Of a DNA stretch of 64,000 nucleotides, positions 20,183 to 30,200 are shown piece after piece. The position numbers were made by a program, and so were the translations under genes. Numbering within the stretch: position 1 is the stretch's first letter; every line of letters begins with the position of its first letter. The notes beneath the pieces are model-generated. The model had not been told where the DNA came from. It made no database searches and was given only the letters and a program-made list of their open reading frames with translations. The DNA comes from Acidisoma sp965199065 (GTDB lineage: Bacteria > Pseudomonadota > Alphaproteobacteria > Acetobacterales > Acetobacteraceae). The stretch is from positions 1,302,001 through 1,366,000 of the forward strand of contig NZ_CBDAQN010000003.1 of the NCBI RefSeq assembly GCF_965199065.1. Direction: 5' to 3'.

Positions 20183-21355
20183 TCAGCTCAGGTTGAAGAC
20201 CACCTTGACGCAGCCATCGGCCTTGTCGCGGAAGGTCTCGTAGAGACCCGGACCGTCCTCCAGCGACTTGCTGCGGTGGGTGATAAGGAAGGTCGGGTCG
20301 ATCTTGCTTTCCTGGATCAGCTTGGTCAGCGGCTCCAGGAAGCGTTTCACATGGGTCTGGCCAGAGCGGATCGTGACGCCCTTCTGCACGATGGCGCCCA
20401 TGTTCACCGGAACAGGACCGCCATAGACGCCGGGCACGGAGACAATGCCGCCGGGAGCCACGGCCTGCACCGCCTGCTCAAGCGCATAAGGCCGCTGGGT
20501 CGACGTGAGCGCCTCCTGGACCGCGCCAAGAACGCCGAGCATGCCGTGACCCGCTGATGCCTCCATGCCGACGCAGTCGATGCAGGCATCCGGGCCCAGA
20601 CCGTTGGTGATCTCGCGGATCCGGTCGAGCACCTCCTCCTCCTTGAGGTCGATGATGTGCGTCGCACCGGCCTGGCGGGCGAGCGCAATGCGCTCCGGCA
20701 CCGTCTCGATCACGATGATCTTCTCCGCCCCAAGAACCTGGGCGGATTTGATCGTGAACAAGCCGACCGGCCCGGCGCCCCAGATGGCCACCGTCTCGCC
20801 GCCCTTGAGATCGCAATGCACGGCTGCCTGCCAGCCGGTGGGAAGGATGTCGGAGAGGAACAGAGCGTGTTCGTCGTCCATGCCCTCCGGCACCTTCATC
20901 GGCCCGACATCCGCCATCGGCACGCGCACATACTCTGCCTGACCGCCCCAGTAGCCGCCGGTGAGATGCGAGTATCCGAAAAGGCCGGCGGTTGGATAGC
21001 CGAACATCTTCGCCGCCATCTCGCCGTTGCGGTTGGACCGGCTGCAGCAGGCCCAATTCCCCTTGAGGCACTGGGCGCACGCGCCGCAGTTGATGTTGAA
21101 CGGCACGACCACCTTGTCGCCGACCTTCAGCTTGTGGCTGGGCGAGCCAGCCTCGACGACTTCGCCCATGAACTCGTGACCGAGCACGTCGCCGTTCTTC
21201 ATGGTCGGCATCTGCCCGTCGAACAGATGGAGGTCCGAGCCGCAAATCGCGCAGGCCGTTACCTTGAGGATGACATCGCGCGCGTCCTCGATCTTGGGGT
21301 CGTCGACGGTGTCACATCGGATGTCGTTCTTGCCGTGCCAAACAAGCGCCTTCAT
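20183..21355 (-). CDS. zinc-dependent alcohol/formaldehyde dehydrogenase-like protein
   Basis: 390 residues of the medium-chain dehydrogenase family. Catalytic zinc ligands are in CAICGSDLH and GHEFMGEV. The structural zinc loop is CGACAQCLKGNWACC, and the Rossmann motif is WGAGPVGLFT. Length and the late KRFLEPLTKLIQ region resemble the glutathione-independent formaldehyde dehydrogenase subgroup. The aldehyde or alcohol oxidised is not certain. It converges on the AI-2E permease with 18 bases between. Confidence 0.9.
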   Translation of the reverse strand: MKALVWHGKNDIRCDTVDDPKIEDARDVILKVTACAICGSDLHLFDGQMPTMKNGDVLGHEFMGEVVEAGSPSHKLKVGDKVVVPFNINCGACAQCLKGNWACCSRSNRNGEMAAKMFGYPTAGLFGYSHLTGGYWGGQAEYVRVPMADVGPMKVPEGMDDEHALFLSDILPTGWQAAVHCDLKGGETVAIWGAGPVGLFTIKSAQVLGAEKIIVIETVPERIALARQAGATHIIDLKEEEVLDRIREITNGLGPDACIDCVGMEASAGHGMLGVLGAVQEALTSTQRPYALEQAVQAVAPGGIVSVPGVYGGPVPVNMGAIVQKGVTIRSGQTHVKRFLEPLTKLIQESKIDPTFLITHRSKSLEDGPGLYETFRDKADGCVKVVFNLS

Positions 21356-21524
21356 TGATTTTCGCCTTTTAATGAACCGAAGGCTGGCACTAGGGGGCGC
21401 AGAGCGGCGCCGGCAACGGTCCTGCCGCCGAAAGTGATGGCGCTCCGCATGGATTGTGAATGGAACGCGGGGATGTTAGCGAGAGCGCCGGATACAGACG
21501 TTCTGCTCGATGGAGGCGTCCTCG

Positions 21525-22721
21525 ATGTCGTTCTCATCCAGCGCGCCCTATAATGGCGTCGTTTACGTTACCGATACGATCGGCGGTGAGAACTTTCAGG
21601 GCTCCGGCGTTCTGATCGCGCCCAACCTCGTGCTGACGGCCGCGCATGTCGTCTATGAGGCTGGCCTCGGAACCGCGACCAACGTCGAGGTGACGCCCGG
21701 CTACGACGCGGGCGTCGCCCCTTTCGGCAGCGCCTACGCCCTCACCTTCAGCTACAACTCGGTAGCGGATTACGGCGACGAGGAAACCCTCTCGGCCTCG
21801 CAGGACGACTTTGCACTCATCAAGCTTGGCACGTCCTTCTCCGGACCCACGATCTTCGGCCTCGGCGCGAACTACGCCGGCGGCGTCGCCTATGTCAGCG
21901 GCTACCCCGCGAGCGCAGATGGCGCGCTGGAATCTCCCGCCCAGAACATCGGCCTGTTGGCCGGCTACAGCATCCTGCAGGGTCTGGCCCTCGGCCCCGG
22001 CTCCAGCGGCGGCCCGGTCTGGACGCCCGGCAGCGGCGGCGCACCCGTCATCGATGGGCTCGTCTCAACCTCCAACGACGGCATCGGATACAACGCCCAG
22101 CTGACGACGAGCGCGGTCAGCGAAATCGAGGGGTGGGTCGCGCAGGATGAGGCGCCGACCCCGCCGCTCACCGTCTTCAACACCTCCACGAACGAGGCGG
22201 TGACCGCCGCGGGCTCGGCCTATGGCGGCCCCGTCGCCGGGCTCGAGAACACCTACGCGAACATCACGCCGCAGAGCCTGAACATCGTCGCCACCACGCC
22301 CGACTGGTTCATCACCACCGGCTCCGGCAACGACGCCATCACCGTCACCAGCGGCACCAACGTGGTCAACGGCGGCGCCGGGTCGAACTTCCTCACCGGC
22401 GGCAATGGCACCGACACCTTCTACGTCGATGCCACAGCGCCCGATCAGGACATCTGGAGCACGGTCGTCAATTTCCACAAGGGCGACGCCGTCACGCTCT
22501 GGGGCGTCAGCCCCGAGACCGCGACCTTGAGTTGGGCGAGCGACCAGGGCGCCTCCGGCTATACCGGGCTCACGCTGCATGCCGAGACGGCCGGGGGCAC
22601 GAGCGCTTCCCTCACGCTGGACGACTACAGCCAGACCGACCTGTCCGACGGCCGGCTCGCCATCGCCTACGGCACGAACGCCGCGCTCGGGCCATACATG
22701 TACATCGCGGGGACCGGCTAG
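21525..22721 (+). CDS. secreted trypsin/V8-like serine protease with RTX-like tail
   Basis: 398 residues. The protease domain (1-210) has a full catalytic triad: His in TAAHVV, Asp in DDFALIKL and Ser in GPGSSGGPVW. After a short proline-rich linker (DEAPTPPL), the C-terminal half carries a glycine/aspartate calcium-binding nonapeptide stretch (GGAGSNFLTGGNGTDTF) and a beta-rich end with LTLDDYSQTDLSDGRLAI. There is no N-terminal signal peptide, which together with the tail suggests type I secretion. ATG 21525 is preferred because GGAGG lies 9 bases before it; ATG 21510 is in frame. No T1SS genes are nearby. Confidence 0.87.
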   Translation: MSFSSSAPYNGVVYVTDTIGGENFQGSGVLIAPNLVLTAAHVVYEAGLGTATNVEVTPGYDAGVAPFGSAYALTFSYNSVADYGDEETLSASQDDFALIKLGTSFSGPTIFGLGANYAGGVAYVSGYPASADGALESPAQNIGLLAGYSILQGLALGPGSSGGPVWTPGSGGAPVIDGLVSTSNDGIGYNAQLTTSAVSEIEGWVAQDEAPTPPLTVFNTSTNEAVTAAGSAYGGPVAGLENTYANITPQSLNIVATTPDWFITTGSGNDAITVTSGTNVVNGGAGSNFLTGGNGTDTFYVDATAPDQDIWSTVVNFHKGDAVTLWGVSPETATLSWASDQGASGYTGLTLHAETAGGTSASLTLDDYSQTDLSDGRLAIAYGTNAALGPYMYIAGTG

Positions 22722-22722
22722 A

Positions 22723-24114
22723 TCAGCGTGCGAGCGCGAAGCCATCCGTCAGGGTTTTCAGGAAGGCGATGATGTCCGCCTCCTCACTGGATGTCAGTGC
22801 AGGCGCCTGGCCCGGCGAGCGGTCGAACGGCGGATCGGCAGTGTCCACATTCGCCCGGTCGCCGACGGGAAGATCATCGTATTTCGCGACCTGTCCGTCA
22901 TCGCCGACCGGGTAGATGCGGCCCGGCGCGGTGTCCCGGAAGTTATAGAAATCGAGCACACGCTGCAGGTCGTGATAGACGCCGTTATGGAAGAACGCCC
23001 GGCGCGCCGCGGTGTTGCGCAGAGTGGGCGTGAGAAACATGCCGCAATATTGCGTCTGCGCCGCAAGATCGGTCCGGTACGGCCCGCACAGGCCGAGATC
23101 GAAGTAGCCGGGCTCCCGGTTGCGGATGAGGTCCGGGTTGCGCGGCACACCCAGGGCCTCGAACTGCTGGTCGGTGAAGAGCGGCGGCTGCCCCTCCGGC
23201 GATGGCTGGTCGAGATGACATGCCGCGCAATCGCCTTTGGCCGGGTCGTTGAACAGCATGTAGCCGCGCGTCTCGGCCCAGCTCAACCGGGCGTGGCCCT
23301 CGAGCCATGCATCGTACTTGCTCGTGTAGGGATGGAAACTCGGGTCCTCGACCTGATAGCGCGCCAAAGCGAAGGCGGCTTCCGAGACCGTCAGGCTGGG
23401 ATTATCGAAAACCTCCGGCCCGTTGATCCTGATGAACAGGCCCGCATAGGGTGCTGTCCGCAAACGGGCGGCAACGCGGCGAACCGTGCCGCCATCCATC
23501 TCGAACGGGCTGAAAAGCGGACCGAGCGCCTGCGCCTGCAGCGTGTTGACCCGCCCATCCCAGAACAACCCGCCCTCGGGCACGATGTTGGCGGCGCTCT
23601 GCGCTGTGCTCTGCGCGGTTTTCGTGGCACGCGGGACTGCCTGCGCGGCGACGGCGAGTTGCGGTAGCGCGACAGGTGCTGCTTCTTCGCCCGCCGGATC
23701 GGGACCGATGCTGAACACCGACGGGTCTGGCAAATACATCAGAGAGGGCACGGCACGCGCACCCTGACGAGCGAGCGCAGGTCCGCCACTCATCGCCGAG
23801 CCCGCGCCGGACGGTGCGTAGAAGTGGTCCGGACTGTGACAGGACGAGCAGTCCAGCTGCCCCGACGAGGAGAAGCTGGGGTCGAAGAATATCTGCTTGC
23901 CGAGTTGCGCGTAGAGCGACATCGGACCCGCATCGGGGCGAACCAGTTCAACCGGCGCCGGGTTTTTGCCGAGCGTCAGTTCCAGACTGCCGTGCGGGTC
24001 GGATAGCCAATCCGATAGCGGAACCGGACCGCAAAGGAGAGCAGCGACGGACGTGACGCCGGTCAGCAGCGCCAGCAGCGCGATCGTGGGCGCGGCCGAC
24101 CCTCGCCAGGACAA
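22723..24114 (-). CDS. di-heme cytochrome c peroxidase, MauG/CcpA family
   Basis: 463 residues. An N-terminal hydrophobic segment (residues 9-28) serves as signal or anchor. Two c-type heme sites follow, CSSCH near residue 89 and CAACH near 298. KQIFFDPSFSSSGQ before the first heme and PTLRNTAARRAFFHNG late on are characteristic of bacterial di-heme peroxidases. They reduce H2O2 in the periplasm or, in MauG-like branches, oxidise protein residues. It lies 48 bases behind the Sel1 gene and likely shares a transcript with it. It converges tightly on the protease gene (one base between stops). Confidence 0.9.
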   Translation of the reverse strand: MSWRGSAAPTIALLALLTGVTSVAALLCGPVPLSDWLSDPHGSLELTLGKNPAPVELVRPDAGPMSLYAQLGKQIFFDPSFSSSGQLDCSSCHSPDHFYAPSGAGSAMSGGPALARQGARAVPSLMYLPDPSVFSIGPDPAGEEAAPVALPQLAVAAQAVPRATKTAQSTAQSAANIVPEGGLFWDGRVNTLQAQALGPLFSPFEMDGGTVRRVAARLRTAPYAGLFIRINGPEVFDNPSLTVSEAAFALARYQVEDPSFHPYTSKYDAWLEGHARLSWAETRGYMLFNDPAKGDCAACHLDQPSPEGQPPLFTDQQFEALGVPRNPDLIRNREPGYFDLGLCGPYRTDLAAQTQYCGMFLTPTLRNTAARRAFFHNGVYHDLQRVLDFYNFRDTAPGRIYPVGDDGQVAKYDDLPVGDRANVDTADPPFDRSPGQAPALTSSEEADIIAFLKTLTDGFALAR

Positions 24115-24162
24115 CTCACGCCCTGAGCGCTGATCTGTGGCCGGCCCCGCATGGGCATTGCC

Positions 24163-24813
24163 TCATTGACCGCCTCCGGCCGGCAAAGAGACCGTATCGG
24201 ACCAAACCGTTTGACCCGTCAGCCGGTAACCAACGGCGTAAAAGCGTAGCTGGAGTTGTTGAAGCGGAATGACCGACGGGTCCGCCACGAGGCCCTGCGC
24301 CGCCGCGCGGCCGAACAAGGCAGCGGCCTTCACCGGGTCTTTCGGCACGCCCTGACCGCTCGCGTAGAGGGCGCCGAGCGCGAATTCGCCGCAAACATTC
24401 CCCTGCGAGGAGGCCTGCACATACCAGGGCGCGGCATCCTTCGGGTCGGACGGTGGGGGGCCTTGGCCGTAGCTGCCCGTCTGATAGAGAAAGCCAAGCT
24501 CGCATTGCGCTTCCCCATTGCCGGCAAGCGCGGATTTTTTCAGCCAGGCTGCGGCGCCGATATAATCCTGCACCACACCGAGACCGGTATACTCCAGCGT
24601 CCCCAGATCGAAGGCGGCGACCGCGTCACCTGACTGGGCCTGCGCCTCCAGCGTGGCGGGGTTGAAGGCCGATGGCGGCGCTCCGTCGGCCCAGGCCGGA
24701 GACAGCGTGGCCAGCAGGACAAGCCCCGGAACTATCCAGCCACGGCGCCTCGTCGCCCGATGGGCCGGAGCTGCACATCGGCTCGGGCAAAGCACGGATG
24801 ATGGCGACGTCAT
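24163..24813 (-). CDS. exported Sel1-repeat protein
   Basis: 216 residues. A basic start (HRATRRRGW) and a hydrophobic stretch IVPGLVLLATLSPAWA form a signal peptide cleaved near residue 42. Three Sel1/TPR-like repeats follow, each with the ALGxLY..G.GV.KD pattern (LGTLEYTGLGVVQDY; LGFLYQTGSYGQG; LGALYASGQGVPKDP). Sel1 proteins act as periplasmic protein-protein adaptors. ATG 24813 has a strong AGGAGG six bases ahead and sits 10 bases after the chemoreceptor stop, so translation is probably coupled to it. Confidence 0.88.
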   Translation of the reverse strand: MTSPSSVLCPSRCAAPAHRATRRRGWIVPGLVLLATLSPAWADGAPPSAFNPATLEAQAQSGDAVAAFDLGTLEYTGLGVVQDYIGAAAWLKKSALAGNGEAQCELGFLYQTGSYGQGPPPSDPKDAAPWYVQASSQGNVCGEFALGALYASGQGVPKDPVKAAALFGRAAAQGLVADPSVIPLQQLQLRFYAVGYRLTGQTVWSDTVSLPAGGGQ

Positions 24814-24823
24814 TCTTTTCCTC

Positions 24824-27112
24824 CTATGCCGTCTGCATCGCACGCCCGGCCCGCGGGGGCGCGGCGGCGTCCGGCGACGGCTCGTCCGGGACCTCGGTGA
24901 TCTTGAACTCATCGACCAGCCGGCTGAGAGCCGACGCCTCGTCGCTGAGGATGATGCTCGCCGAAGCGGCACGCTCGATCATCTGCGCGTTCTCCTGCGT
25001 CACCTTTTCCATCTCGCTGATCGTTCCGTTCACCTGATTTAGCGCCACGGCCTGCGTGTTGGCTGAGGCGGCGATCTCCGCCACCCGCTCGGTTAGCCGG
25101 CTGACCTGCTCGGTGATGCGCAGCAGCACGCCCCCGGTTTCGTGCACCAGCTTGACGCCGGTGCCGACCTGACTGCTGGAGGCCAAGATGATGACCTTGA
25201 TTTCCTTCGCCGCGTCCGCTGAGCGCTGCGCCAGTGCGCGGACCTCGGTCGCGACAACTGCAAACCCCCGCCCGGCATCTCCTGCGCGTGCGGCCTCGAT
25301 CCCCGCGTTCAACGCCAGAAGGTTGGTCTGAAACGCGATCTCGTCGATCACGCCGATGATGTTGGCGATCTGACGCGATGAGCCCTCAAGCGCCTGCATG
25401 GCGCTCACCGTATCCGTGACAACGGTGCCGGAGGCCGTGGCCTCGGCGCGTACGGCGCCCGCGAGCACCGCGGCCTCGGCGGCGCTTTGCGAGGTCTGAC
25501 GCACGGTGCCGGTAATCCCGTCCAGCGTCCGTGCGGCTTGCTCCACCTGGGCCGCCTGGTGCTCGATGCGGCGTGCGAGATCGGACGTGGCGAGTTGGAT
25601 GTCGCTCGCTCCCGAATCGACGTTGCGTGTGCTTGTCATCACGCGGCGCATCGTTGCTTCCATCGTGGAAGACGCCTGATTGAAGTCCATCCGCAACGAC
25701 TTGTATTCTATTGAAAACCACTTGGTGATCTTCCAGGTCAGGTCGCCGTTGGCAAAATTGATCAATGCCGTTGCCAGGGCGTCGACCACCTCCTTCTGAT
25801 TGGCCATCGCCTGGCGGCGTTCCTCGTCACGACGGCGGAGCTCCACGTCGCTCGCGCGCCGGTCGGCCTCGGCCGATTGCTCGATTTCCCGTTTCTCCCT
25901 CAGCGATACACGGAACTTGTCAAAGGCCCGGCCAAGATCGCCAATGGCGCCAGCCCGGTCGGCCCCGGCAAGGACAGTGTCCTCGTCGCCATGCGCAAGT
26001 GCGTTGAGCGCATTGGTCGCCCGGGCAATCAGGCGCGCGTTGCGGTCGACGAACCAGACAGCGCCGGTGGCGATGGCTACCAGCACGGCGAGAACCACAC
26101 AGGCGGCGGTCGCGAAACCGCGGGCGGCGTGCACGTCGGGCCGCGCATAGAACAAGGCGTTCGGCGCGCCGGTCCAGAGAGTCCAGGCCGAACGCGGATC
26201 ATGCGCGGAAAGTGTCAGCGCCTCGGAGTAGATCAGCCTCGGGTCGGGCTCGGCCTGGGTCGCGTAGTGCAGCGCCTCGGCATCGAGCCCACCGTGTTTG
26301 GCGACCAGCAGAGTGCCGGACTGCCGGTTGAACATCGCGACATTTTTCCCCGGCAGCACCTCGCGCAGCGCCTTCAGGCGAACAATCGCGGCGATCATGC
26401 CCTTGAAATTGCCATCCGGCCCAAAGAACGGCACCGAGAAAACCATCCCCGTGCGATCGGCATTGTTCAAGGTGACGTTGTAGACCGTGTTGTCGCAGGT
26501 GATGACCGGGTGACCGGAAATCATTGGGATGTCGAGGCCGTTGGTCTGCTTGACCGTGGGCGTATGCTGCTCGAACCATTCGATCTGGTGGCGCATCAGA
26601 TGGTATTCGTAGATCTCGGCCTCGAACCGCCTGACGACGCCGCCGCCGCCGGCATCGTTGGAGATAAGGTCGTCCAGCATCAGGATCGGCGTCTGCGGCG
26701 CCATCGTCACAGGATCGATATGGTCGGCGTCCAGATCCTTGCCGATGACGTAGACCTCGGACACGGAGACGTTGCTGGCGAGGTTATTGTAGATCTCCTG
26801 GATGGTGGTGATGCCGTCCTGGTTGATGTTCGTCGCGTGGCCATCGATTTTGATGACGCTCGGCAGACGGCTGATGGTGCGGAGATTCTGGAAGATAGCG
26901 CTGAACTGGCTCTGCGCGGCGTCGGCGGTGGCGAGAGTTGCCGCGTGTTCCTCGGCGCGGAAACGATCCTGAGCCGATCTGGTGGCCAAGGCGAAGTTCA
27001 GCTCGATGGCCGTGGCGGCGAAAGCTGCGAAGAGCGCGATGAACCCATAAATGAAATAGATGCGTCTCACGTCTCGGATGCTTCCATCGTTCGCGTCACC
27101 CCGATCGGCCAT
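24824..27112 (-). CDS. methyl-accepting chemotaxis protein with dCACHE-like sensor
   Basis: 762 residues. Transmembrane helix 1 is near residues 14-36. A periplasmic region of about 300 residues resembles a double CACHE ligand sensor (EVYVIGKDLDADHIDP; MVFSVPFFGPDGNFKGMIAA). Transmembrane helix 2 is near 330-352, a HAMP region follows, then the cytoplasmic signalling domain with the hairpin tip IDEIAFQTNLLALNAGIEAA near residue 605. There is no C-terminal pentapeptide for CheR tethering. It is first in a minus-strand run with the Sel1 and di-heme peroxidase genes. The ligand is unknown. Confidence 0.92.
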   Translation of the reverse strand: MADRGDANDGSIRDVRRIYFIYGFIALFAAFAATAIELNFALATRSAQDRFRAEEHAATLATADAAQSQFSAIFQNLRTISRLPSVIKIDGHATNINQDGITTIQEIYNNLASNVSVSEVYVIGKDLDADHIDPVTMAPQTPILMLDDLISNDAGGGGVVRRFEAEIYEYHLMRHQIEWFEQHTPTVKQTNGLDIPMISGHPVITCDNTVYNVTLNNADRTGMVFSVPFFGPDGNFKGMIAAIVRLKALREVLPGKNVAMFNRQSGTLLVAKHGGLDAEALHYATQAEPDPRLIYSEALTLSAHDPRSAWTLWTGAPNALFYARPDVHAARGFATAACVVLAVLVAIATGAVWFVDRNARLIARATNALNALAHGDEDTVLAGADRAGAIGDLGRAFDKFRVSLREKREIEQSAEADRRASDVELRRRDEERRQAMANQKEVVDALATALINFANGDLTWKITKWFSIEYKSLRMDFNQASSTMEATMRRVMTSTRNVDSGASDIQLATSDLARRIEHQAAQVEQAARTLDGITGTVRQTSQSAAEAAVLAGAVRAEATASGTVVTDTVSAMQALEGSSRQIANIIGVIDEIAFQTNLLALNAGIEAARAGDAGRGFAVVATEVRALAQRSADAAKEIKVIILASSSQVGTGVKLVHETGGVLLRITEQVSRLTERVAEIAASANTQAVALNQVNGTISEMEKVTQENAQMIERAASASIILSDEASALSRLVDEFKITEVPDEPSPDAAAPPRAGRAMQTA

Positions 27113-27222
27113 GATCGCCGACGCCAGTGACGGATCCGCTGGATGAAGCCCTACCGCGCAAACCGGTAACGGCGGATGAACGTGCCCCTTGAATCCTTCA
27201 GGATTTGCGCCCGCGGGTCTCC

Positions 27223-30200
27223 TCAGTTCTCGGCGGTGGCAGCCAGAGCCAGCCGCGCGAGATCCGGCATCGAGGTCGCACCCGTCTTCCGCATCACCGC
27301 GGCGCGATGGCTCTCCACCGTCCGCTGGCTGAGACCGAGGTCGGCCGCAATGTTCTTGCTCGGCTGCCCGGCCAGCACACAGGTCATGATCTGGTGTTGC
27401 CGTGGCGTCAGCTCACCGACCCGGCGCGCGGCCTCGGCCCGCCACGCGACAACCTGCTGCGTGTCATGCGACTGAGCGAGCGCGCGCGTGACGCTCGCGA
27501 GCAGCTCCACCCGGCCGACCGGCTTTTCGATGAAATCCAAGGCGCCGGCCTTCATCGCCGTGACCGCCATGTGCACGTCGCTCTGCCCGGTGATCATGAG
27601 GGCGGGCAAGCTGTGGCCGTCCTTCCGGAGCCGCTCCAGGAGATCGATCCCGCTCATGCCGGGCATGTAGGCGTCGACGAGCAGACAACCCTCCCCGTTG
27701 TGGTAGGCCGTCAGGAAGGCCTCGCCACTCGAATACGCCTCGGCCTGCAGGCCATCCTCCGCCAGGACGGCCATCAGCGACGAGCGAACGTCAGCGTCAT
27801 CGTCCACCACGAAGACGGTTGGGCGTCCGCTGGTTCCATGCTCCCCGACCGGCGCCAGGGTTCGCGGCCATGGCTCGGCCGCCAGCAACTCGTCGATGGC
27901 CAGAAGGAGATCGTGCTGCCGCACCGGCTTCGTGAGCAGAGGCACATGCTGGGCGGCCAACAGGGATTTGGTCTCGGCCGAAATATCGCCGGTCAGGATG
28001 ATCGCCGGAACCTGCCGCCCAACCGCCTCCCTCAAGCCGACCGCGAGATCAAGCCCGCTCAACCCATTCGGCAGATTGTAATCCGCCAGCAGCAGCTCCG
28101 GGGTGGACTGCGCAATTTGGCGGAGTGCCGCAGGGCCATCCACCGCGGTGCTGACGATGTGGCCTTCGTCCCGGAGCGACTGCTCCAGCACGGCGAGGAG
28201 ATCCGGATCGTCCTCCACCACCAGAATAGCCGACCGGCGCGCGGTCCTGGAAACAGGCGCCAGGATCGCCGGGCCCATGGCTTCGGCATCCGCCCCGTCA
28301 TCGGTCCCCACGCCAGTCTTGACACCAGTCTTGACGCCCGTCTCGACACCCGTCTGCACCGCGACGATCGGCACTTCGATTGCAAAGCGCGATCCGCGGC
28401 CGAACTCGGACCGGACGACGATGGGATGATCGAGCAGTTCACTGACGCGCTTGACGATGGCAAGGCCGAGACCCAACCCCAATCTGCGCTCCCGCGCCGG
28501 ATTGCCGACCTGGCCGTATTCTTCGAAGATCCCGTTGATCTCACTGGCAGGGATTCCGATGCCGGTATCCCAGACCTCGACGCTCAGCACGGACCCGCGG
28601 CGGCGGCAGCCAATGAGGATGCGGCCGGTCTCGGTATACTTGATCGCGTTGGAGAGCAGGTTGCGTAGGATCTGCTCGAGCAGGCGCGGGTCGCTGCGCA
28701 CCGTGAGGCTGCAGGGCAGGATGGTCAGCCTCAGCCCCTTGACCTCGGAATGGTAGCCGAACTCGTCCCGCAGGCGGCCGATCAGCCCGTTGATGGGAAA
28801 GTCCGAGATGTGCGCGCTCGTTACTCCCGCCTCGATCTCGTTGATGTCGAGCAGCGTGTCCAGCATGGACGTGATCGCGCCCAGCGTATTGTCCAGCCGC
28901 GTGACCAGGCTCCGCGCCTTGTCGGTGTCGACGACCTTGCCGAGCAAAGCCTGCAACAGGGCGAGCGTCTGCAACGGCTGGCGGAGATCATGGCTCGCCG
29001 AGGCCAGGAAGCGCGACTTGGCCGCATTCGCGCTCTCGGCCTGCTTCTTCGCGGCCTCCAGAGCCGCGGCCGCGTGGCGGCGGCTGGTGATATCGGTGAA
29101 GGTGATGACGACGCCTTCCACGTGATCGCCGCGGGCACGATAGGGCAGGATGCGGCGGCGGAACCATTTGCCGCCTTTGGCCTCGATATCGCGCTCCAGC
29201 GGCTCCAGCGGCTGCAGCCCCGCCAGCACCGCGCGTGCGTCATCGTCCAGTCCATCTTTGAGGGTGAGGGACGAGAGATCGGCGAGCGGGCGGCCGATGT
29301 CGGTGGAAATGATCGCGAAGACCGACTTCGTCGCCGGAGTAAAGAAGCGGATGCGAAGGTCGAGATCGAGAAACAAGGTGGCGACATCCGTGCTGTAGAG
29401 GATGTTCTGGAGGTCGTCGCCAAGCGTGCGCTGCCGCTCCAGCGTCTCCTGCAGCTGACTGTTCAGCGCCGTCAGTTCCTCGTTGAGCGACTGCAGCTCC
29501 TCCTTGGAGGTCAGCAGCTCCTCGTTCGTCGACTGGTATTCCTCGTTGACCGACAACGCCTCCTCGGTCGCGATCCGCTGCTCCTGCCGGGACAGCTCCA
29601 GCTCCTTCATGGTCGCCTGCTGCTCGTTCCGCGACGTCTCCAGCTCCCGTTCGAGTTCGGCGAGTTGCGATAGCTGGCTGGCGGGCGCGGGGATGACGGC
29701 CGCCGCCGCCGCCTCGGTTATGCAGACCAGGAGCAGTTCCTCGCCCCCTTCCACCACGGGCGTCACATCCAGGTGGAAGCCAGCGACGCCGTGATGGCCG
29801 TTGGTCAAGCGGCCGGCCGCCTCCGTGTGCACGCTGGCCTTCCGCGCCGCCTCGATGGCCGTCGCGAGTTTTGGCCGGAGGCCCGGGCGGGCGGCTGCCA
29901 GAAGGTCATGGGTCGCGTGCCCGGGCGCCAGACGCAGGTAGCGATCGATCGGCCCCAGGGAGAAGAGGATTTCATTGGCGGCGTTGATGAGGACGGACGC
30001 TGGCGCGTAGGCGTCCAGAACCAGCTGCCGCCCAAGTTCGCCGAGCGCGGCAGGACTGATCGACCGGCCGGCGTTCCCCTCGCGGGCAAGCCGGCCCGGC
30101 GGCAACCGGCGGCTGCCGGACAGACCGGCCGCCTCAGCACGGGGTGCGGGGGCCGCGCGCGACGCCGCGCGCCCGATGCGCCGGTAGATGCGGTGGTCCT

